From: Mesostigma viride
Lineage: Eukaryota; Streptophyta; Mesostigmatophyceae; Mesostigmatales; Mesostigmataceae
DNA: 62,000 bases
Reading direction: 5' to 3'
NCBI GenBank assembly: GCA_009746045.1
Contig: RPFO01000156.1
Span: 6,492,125-6,554,124 of the forward strand
Within the stretch, counting starts at the first letter, position 1, and each line of letters opens with the position of its first letter. A program made the translations under genes and the position numbers. The notes beneath the pieces were generated by a model that made no database searches, was not told the DNA's origin, and worked only from the letters and a program-made list of their open reading frames with translations. Of this stretch, positions 56,001 to 62,000 are shown piece by piece.

Positions 56001-59000
56001 TGTGGAGGGGGGTAGGAAGTCGACAAGAGAACAAGTTGTGAAGGGGGGTAGGAAGTCGACAAGAGAACAAGTTGTGGAGGGGGGTAGGAAGTCGACAAGA
56101 GAACAAGTTGTGGAGGGGCTTAGAAAGGGGATTACGGCTAGCCTGACACAAGAGCGCGATGGTCTGCCCAGAGGGTGGGGTAGGGATTGCCTACACGCGA
56201 ATAACAGTGATAACGGCTAGCCCGACAGCACATAGCACTATAAGCCATGAGAAAAAACGACCCAGACCATTAATGGCGGATTAGTGCCGAATGGGCGTGG
56301 GAAAGCCCATTCGAACAAAAGTGTTGAGTAGATACTTGAGCTCTTGCCTCGCTGCCCCCATCCAATACTCCAAAGCACCCTGTAAAGCATCCCAACTGAC
56401 CGCTTCCCCTCATGCGCCCTCACCTGCACACATCACCCAGCGGTAGCCCATGGGCACAAGTGCACACAAAGGCCCATGGGCACAAGTGCACACAAAGGCC
56501 CATGGGCACAAGTGCACACAAAGGCCTATGGGCACACACGCACAAATGGCTGTGCTTATTGTGCGAGCTGCTTCACCCGGCATGCCTTGATGGCATCGCA
56601 TCCAAGGGGTTGCCCTGCAAAGCCAGGGCCTCGAGTCCGCCACTTCACAATGCGGGATCACCTCAACAAGTGTTCTGCAATAGAAGTATTTTGCTTCTGC
56701 ATACCTGGATGACATCACACTCTCCGATACTAGGTGATTCTGCACCTTGAACTTGTCCTAAACATAAAATATATATATTTATATAAATAGCCCGTACCTT
56801 GATGACCTCGCACGACGCGATGCCTCCCACGATGGACACCATGGGGGCCAGTTCTGCCTGCGCTCCGGATGCCAGCAGCGAGACCAGCGCGTCCTCCGCA
56901 CTCATCTCCTCCCCTCTGCTGGCGCCTGCAAACGCAGCCCCCGCAGGGCCATCGCCGCCGTCGGATGCGGAGGCGGGCGTGGGTGCCTTTGCGGGGGTGG
57001 TGGCGGCAGCATTACCGCTGGCCTCCGGTCCCTGCGCACCGGATGCGAGGCGGGCGCCCTGAGGCATAGCTCTGTGCGCTGCCAAGACCACCTCCTGCGC
57101 GTGCGACTGTGCCCAAGTGTCCACATATGAGCCATGCACGGCGGTGAGAACACGCACGTAGGAGCACATATGAGTACATGTGAGTACATGTGAGTACATA
57201 TGAGTACATGTGAGTACATGTGAGTACATGTAAGTACCTATGAGTACATGTGAGTACCTATGAGTACCTATGAATACCTATGAGTGAGTACATGTGAGTA
57301 CGTATGAGTGCGTATGAGTATGTATGAGTACCTATGAGTACATATGAGTACCTATGAGTACCTATGAGTACATGTGAGTACATGTGAGTACATGTGAGTG
57401 CCTATGAGTACATATGAGAGCACATGTGAGTACGAGGCAGGATATTAAAAGCAGGGTGAAAGCAAGCGGCCAACGGCAGAAAATGACAGAAACCGTCCCC
57501 ATGCTACGGAACTCTATCTGCTTATTGAGTTTTCCATCGTACCGCATTGATATCCATGAACCATCCAGGGATTTCCGTGTGTGACTTGGGCCCGGCCACG
57601 TGTCATGGCATCCCGCTGCCAGGGATGCAACAACCGTGCGGCCAACGTAGTAACTCAGTGGGTGGTCTTCTCCTACACAAAAACCAGTGACTGACCACGG
57701 CGCATGACCAAGGATGCCAAATAAGAATCGTGCACCCTACAGAGAGCGATAAATTCTCGCTCAGTCTTACCTGAGGGTGCCTACCAATACGGATTGAGGG
57801 GGGCCAGTCCTTACTCAGTCTTACCTGAGACTCGGGAGCGGGCAGCGCGCCCCCATGCCTCTCCTGAAACTCGTCTAACCCCTTGAACCCAGCAAACAGC
57901 GTGGCGGCACGGTCCTGGCCCCCGTTCATGCTGCGGGGGCAAATCACAGGCCGCCATATGCAGGCAAATCCGAAAATCCATGCCAGGTGCGTTGAAAAGT
58001 AAGGCACAGGCAAGCATGGCTAGGGGTGGGCAACATGCCCATGGCCAAGTATGGTAACGTGTAGGTTGATGGAGCCGAGCGTCGGAGGATAAAGGCTGGG
58101 TGATATGTGGCACGACTACGGCCAACCAACGCAGCGATGCAAGGCAAGAGGGAGTAGAGCCCTGTCGATGACAAACAACCATTAAAAAAGCATTTAATGA
58201 TGCTGCACACATAGGCTACCTCAAAAGAGCAAGGACCATACATGGAAGGCATGGTACCTAACGTGGCATGCAACAGGTGAAGCTTCAGGGAAACGGCCGA
58301 ATGTGGTTAGGATCACACCACCAGGGAACTACCCATTCCAAACGTGGACACATGGACTGCCGAATGGGACCAATCGGAGACAGGAGGCTAAAGCCTCCAT
58401 TAGCAAGGCCTGGAGGAGAGAAGGGGGGAAAGGGAGGGGGAGGGGGGGGGGGGGGGGGGGGCGCACGCCAAAGGGGGGGGGCGGCCACTAACAAAGGTGG
58501 TGTTAAAAATTTTTCCTTGTTCTCTCCTATTCTGCCCTGCACTGGGCATGTACAACACCTTCAGCCAACAAGCCACACACGTGCTTACCACATCAGGCGT
58601 GGTGCCTTCAGGTTATCTGCCAGGGGGGAGAAATGAACCGTGCACGACGGCTTCACCTGCGCAGTGACAAGAACAATGGCAGGAGGGGCAAGCGCAAAGC
58701 AACAACACACCGGGGTGCTGCAGCGCCGTGAGTGTGTGCGATCCACCCCAAGTGCCCAGGATACTGCAGTGATACCAGAGCATGCAGGAGGCAAGGGAAC
58801 CAGCATGCAGGAGGCAAGGGTACCAGAGCATGTAGGAGGCGCTAATACCAGCGCATATGGAAGGCAATGACACCAGAGCATATGTGAGGCATGATGGTGC
58901 GGTCAAAAGCAACTATCCAATCTGCAGCAACCATCTTAACAAACTGCAGGCCATGTGAGAACAATTGCATGCAACATGTCCAGGCGGCTCACAACAGTCT

Positions 59001-61440
59001 GCTGTATTGTGCCTGGAAAAGGCGGTGCGGTAGCCCAGCAGCCGCTGCATGCGTTCTGCCTGGCCCAACCCCATGGGTCACCTACCTCGCCCAGAGTTCT
59101 CCTCAAAGCATGTGCCCATCCATTAGCTCACGGATGCAAGCACAATGGCCACTCTTCCCCTTGTGTCCACTCAACACCTGGAATAGCTGGATACTACAGC
59201 ATACGCAGCCCTGGCCCCCTGCCCCCTCCCCCCTCTTCTCTTCCCCCATTCTCTTCTCCTCCCCCCTCTTTCCATCATCCCTCCCATCTCCCGCCCCTTT
59301 CTCCCCCCCCCCCCAATCCCCTCCCCTGTCTTCCCTCCCCTCCCCCCTCCCCCACCCCCCTCCTCTCTCACCCGCCTCTCTCACCTTGTGCACGTATCCC
59401 CCCCCCTTGTACCGCCCCATCTGGCTGCCATCGTCCTCGATGGCAAACGCCTGCGCGTTGAGCACGGCGACGACCTTGCGTGGCATGCCGTCATTCAGCG
59501 CCTCCATCCCCTTGCACCCGCTGAAAACGACAGAATCGCCCGCCTCCAAGCGGTGCCGCTGGTCCTCCACAACATGGACCGTGGCGGGGCAGTCCTGCAG
59601 GCGTGTCACACGGGGGCGAGCAGGGCAAGGACGGCAACAGAGGGCAAGCCGGGCAAGCGTGGGCAAGCATGGGCAAGCAGAGTGTGTGGTAAACAAGCGG
59701 TATGGTCAGCAGGCGTGGTAAGCAGACCGGTATGTACAACACCTTGTCACTTGGGGAAAGCCAGGTGACAAAAGCCCCCCCCAAAGGCCCTATAGATTAC
59801 AGTGTTACAGTAGTTTATGTGGCAACTTGTGCCCTTGAATGCATGTGAGGTGCTTGGACACTCGCTCACACGGGAGCCTCCCCGCCGCACGCATCCAAGC
59901 CACTCAACGCGATGAGCGGCCACCACAGGTGCGGTTTGCTGAAATGCTGCACTTTCCTCGAACCCATCACAGCAGTGATGGTGCCCATCCTCAGGAATAG
60001 TCAGGAAGACAACTAGACTTTAAACTTCAGGATAGCAAGCGGCCTGAATTCTGCAAGTCCTTGCTCCTCCACAACGGCCCATGCACAGACATCCGCAGCG
60101 CTCTTGCGTAACCCTGTCCACCGCCTCTCCCTATGCTCAAAAGAACTACCCTCAGGCACAACCAGTCACCGATGCTAATTATTACCCATGCACACACCTG
60201 TGCGATGCTGTCCAACATCAGCCCGCTAGGGCTACCCTCAGGGAAACAATTGCTCAATACTGCCCCTCTCCGCACCACCCCGCCACAAACCTGCGTGATG
60301 CTGTCCACCATCCGCTTCCCTCTCCGCACAACCCCACCACAAACCTGCGTGATGCTGTCCACCATCAGCTTCCCTCTCCGCACAACCCCGCCACAAACCT
60401 GTGTGATGCTGTCCACCATCAGGTTCCCTCTCCGCACAACCCCACCACAAACCTGCGTGATGCTGTCGACCATCAGCTTCCCTCTCCGCACAACCCCACC
60501 ACACACCTGCGTGATGCTGTCCACCATCAGCTTCCCTCTCCGCACAACCCCGCCACAAACCTGCGTGATGCTGTCGACCATCAGGTTCCCTCTCCGCACA
60601 ACCCCACCACAAACCTGCGTGATGCTGTCCACCATCAGCTTCCCTCTCCGCACAACCCCACCACCAACCTGCGTGATGCTGTCCACCATCAGGTTCCCTG
60701 TTGGCTCCCCTGTCGGGTCCTGCGCCGTGTACGCGTCGCCAAAGTCCACAAACACGTGGCCAAAAAGGCCGCGCGCCACCTGCAGGGAGGGGTGCTCGGC
60801 CGTGGAGGTGTGCCGTCAGTAATGGCGCGGTGTTGTTGCGGCCTTTTTGGCAGCATATCGCCAATGACGGGCGGGACATGGGAGATCCGCCGCCAACACA
60901 AACTTGATGACAATTTATTATTATTATTTTTTTTTTTTTTTACATGGAACAAACGGGGTGGGAGTGACCGGAATTGCCCTGTATGGTGCCCTTTATAATG
61001 GCCATGTATGATAGAATACCTGCAGGGAATACTAAATTACTAGCAACCTACACAATTTGTTACATACAAACTGTCCAGTATCATGGATTCCTAACAGATG
61101 GGTCCTGAACGACTCAAAACCCAGCACATTGCCCATTGCCCACATGGGCAAACCAAGTCGAATTCCGCCTTGACCCAGCACAAGCACCTCCCAGCACCAA
61201 ATTGATGTTCACAATGCAACAACCAAATTGATCTACCGATCAATCTCCAATTTACTAATAATGCTACCACCCCATTGACTTGACACGCAGGCACCAAGCT
61301 GGGTTAAAATGCAAACGTTTATGGTATTTTGGGGAGGGGCCCGGTCCACGCACCGCGCATATGAAGTGGACGCCGTGCGCGCGGCACAGCTTGTCCAGCT
61401 CCGCCAGGTGGGCCAGGGTGCCTGTGGTGGCCACCAGCAC
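48128..61440 (-). CDS. UBA1: Ubiquitin-activating enzyme E1, C-terminal ~1,060 residues
   Basis: Thirteen minus-strand exons close in phase: 61440-61354, 60779-60669, 59594-59385, 58656-58589, 57930-57825, 57094-56798, 55197-54757, 53745-53216, 52786-52550, 51041-50600, 50086-49961, 49142-48668 and 48180-48128 (stop TGA). E1 adenylates ubiquitin, loads it on its own Cys and passes it to E2s. Visible in order: inactive-adenylation region (LFGHVFVDFGDAY); FCCH domain (exon 3); EVIK and MPIHQWLFLDAVECL; active adenylation domain (VAGAGSIGCELLKN); the catalytic Cys in PICTLRNFP (~residue 627 of this fragment, codon 52758-52756); SCCH (LHNFPPDMKT, TPFWSGHKRPPTPLSFD); RILAGKVTPSLVPA; and the ubiquitin-fold domain ending EDVEVPDVRIRVR. 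The N-terminal ~120 residues lie beyond the right edge. Exon 7 carries a ~90-residue low-complexity insertion. Several adenylation residues are substituted (see findings). Exon 2 has alternative donors. Confidence 0.93.
51057..51210. repeat. (GGGGTG)-type G-rich tract in an E1 intron
   Basis: About 150 bp of GGGGTGGG-type repeats on the + strand, immediately upstream (in E1 orientation) of the exon that starts at 51041, so it also forms that acceptor's C-rich pyrimidine tract. Strong G-quadruplex potential on the template strand. Confidence 0.95.
51422..52483. mobile_element. hAT-type element, non-autonomous, in an E1 intron
   Basis: The ends are inverted copies of CAGTGCTTTTAGTAA(C/G)GGTA, flanked by the 8-bp direct repeat AACTGATC (51414-51421, 52484-52491). 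An 8-bp duplication with CAGTG-type termini is the hAT signature. Both ends are packed with CTGACGCG/CGCGTCAG motifs (more than ten within ~180 bp at the left, four within ~90 bp at the right), like the subterminal binding sites of hAT transposases. The 1,062-bp interior has no transposase ORF. Confidence 0.9.
52975..53093. repeat. (TG)n microsatellite in an E1 intron
   Basis: Mixed TGTGCG and a long TG run on the + strand, between the exons ending at 53216 and starting at 52786. Confidence 0.95.
54270..54460 (-). mobile_element. SINE-like element, copy 3, in an E1 intron
   Basis: Same family as 4991-5207, in reverse orientation. GAGATGAC flanks it on both sides (54262-54269 and 54461-54468), an 8-bp target duplication. 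Its 3' end stops about 25 bp short of copy 2. Confidence 0.88.
55262..56118. repeat. 36-bp minisatellite (~24 copies) in an E1 intron
   Basis: The unit is GGAAGTCGACAAGAGAAC followed by AAGTTGTGGAGGGGGGTA, 36 bp; several units are 35 bp (one G fewer), which shifts frame. It lies directly before the acceptor region of the exon starting at 55197. Long minus-strand ORFs through it are artefacts. Confidence 0.95.
56446..56535. repeat. 26-bp tandem repeat, ~3.5 copies
   Basis: Units of CCCATGGGCACAAGTGCACA plus CAAAGG, located in the E1 intron between exons 56798 and 55197. Confidence 0.9.
57160..57432. repeat. 10-bp repeat (GAGTACATGT/GAGTACCTAT)n
   Basis: About 26 loosely conserved decamers in the E1 intron between the exons ending at 57825 and starting at 57094, alternating ATG and CTATG variants. 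Confidence 0.9.
58436..58492. repeat. G-run tract in an E1 intron
   Basis: Homopolymer-like G stretches (more than 20 G with few interruptions). Length is likely to be unreliable in assembly. Confidence 0.85.
60190..60700 (-). repeat. 54-bp tandem array repeating an exon end and its splice donor
   Basis: Eight copies, spaced exactly 54 bp, of a unit containing the last codons of E1 exon 2 (LMVDSITQ), the CAG/GT junction and the start of the intron (GTTTGTGGTGGGGTTGTGCG). A ninth, diverged copy (LMLDSIAQ, donor GTGTGTG) is at ~60198. The period is 18 codons with no stop, so all nine donors are in phase 0. Using the first (60669) gives an exon whose end matches E1 family length; using later ones would add 18-residue steps, or 157 residues with the last. 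Confidence 0.9.
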
Positions 61441-62000
61441 CTGCATGCGCAGCACCGGGGGGGCATGTCCCGCGCAAGGGCAAGCAAGTGACGGAATACG
61501 GGGGGACGCATGTAAGAGAGACCGGCATGACGGGAGCGAACATGTGCCATGGCGTGGCGGGTGTGAGGCGAAACATGGCCATCTGGGTGGGGCAAGACTG
61601 GGCATTGGGGGCAGGCAGAACATGACTATGATTAGCACCCCGACCACAACGGTTGATGTCCTTCTGTGTGCCCAAACCGCGGGGCAAGCTGCAGTCCTTC
61701 CATCGGTGAGACAACCAGCGCAGTCCATCAGTGGCAAGACACGGCAGCCGATGGGAGCCGAGCACACTGGGCGACATAGGCTCCCGCGATGGGGTCATAA
61801 ATGCCACGTGCCACAGGCGCCCGCGATGGGGCCACATACCACATGCAGAGCCTCACACACAATAACAGCACCACCGTGTATAAATAGAGAGGCAACACTG
61901 CGCGAGCGGCGTAGAAGCACGACCGCGCAGGTAGGATAAGAGCAATAGCCCGTACATAGGATACAAGCAAAGCTGCCGGGTAGAGCAAGCAACACCCCCC
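61441..62000. other. E1 intron continuing past the window edge
   Basis: No exon matching the E1 N terminus was found on the minus strand; the preceding exon must lie beyond 62000. A fragment resembling the SINE 5' end (GAGACAACCAGCGCAG) is at 61708-61723. Confidence 0.5.

Noticed and set aside
54962-56151. 378- and 470-codon minus ORFs
   Set aside because: 36-bp minisatellite; only the part 55197-54757 is real E1 coding sequence, and it starts at a splice acceptor.

Overview
The window is nuclear DNA of a green-lineage eukaryote, most likely a GC-rich, intron-rich, repeat-rich green alga; the genus cannot be named from the sequence. The evidence is spliceosomal GT-AG introns in every gene, a nuclear gene for plastid ribosomal protein S1 with a transit-peptide-like leader, the start of a plastid LHC/high-light-inducible-like gene, and a plant-type TRAF zinc-finger protein. 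Six protein-coding host genes can be reconstructed exon by exon. In five of them every splice phase closes on a complete reading frame; the sixth, the LHC-like gene, is tentative.

Layout. 1-2.0 kb: purine and (TGTGCG)n tracts. 2.0-2.9 kb (-): 5' part of an LHC/HLIP-like gene. 3.9-11.2 kb: a graveyard of 5'-truncated LINEs, one SINE-like family and a MITE, nested in each other. 11.7-13.4 kb: a TTAA-flanked piggyBac-type element. 14.1-18.4 kb (-): plastid ribosomal protein S1, head-to-head with 19.2-24.3 kb (+): TRAF-type zinc-finger protein. 26.1-34.3 kb (-): a protein with an EH domain, a coiled coil and a C-terminal Aida-type C2 domain; its first exon(s) were not found. 33.4-37.2 kb: a compound tetranucleotide tract and a 2.4-kb array of 21-bp units. 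39.0-39.5 kb: a MITE with 35-bp perfect inverted termini. 39.9-42.4 kb (+): TMA7, a 64-aa ribosome-associated protein in four exons. 42.8-46.6 kb: a second nested LINE block containing a full-length 2.0-kb element that encodes only an ORF1 protein. 48.1-61.4 kb (-): the C-terminal ~1,060 codons of a ubiquitin-activating enzyme E1 in 13 exons; its N terminus lies beyond the right edge.

How the parts relate. The host genes are housekeeping-type (plastid translation, cytosolic translation, ubiquitin activation, probable endocytic/membrane adaptor) and form no functional cluster. The more unusual biology is in the mobile DNA. Several RT-encoding LINE families and the ORF1-only element share a short 3'-terminal stem-loop: CAAC loop, CTCC/GGAG inner stem, and an outer stem whose two sides change together between families. 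A TTAA-type microsatellite tail follows it. This looks like a common recognition signal for reverse transcriptase, with the ORF1-only element as a non-autonomous passenger. In the E1 gene, a 54-bp tandem array repeats an exon end together with its 5' splice site, giving eight equivalent in-frame donors plus a ninth diverged one, and several conserved adenylation residues of the E1 are substituted.
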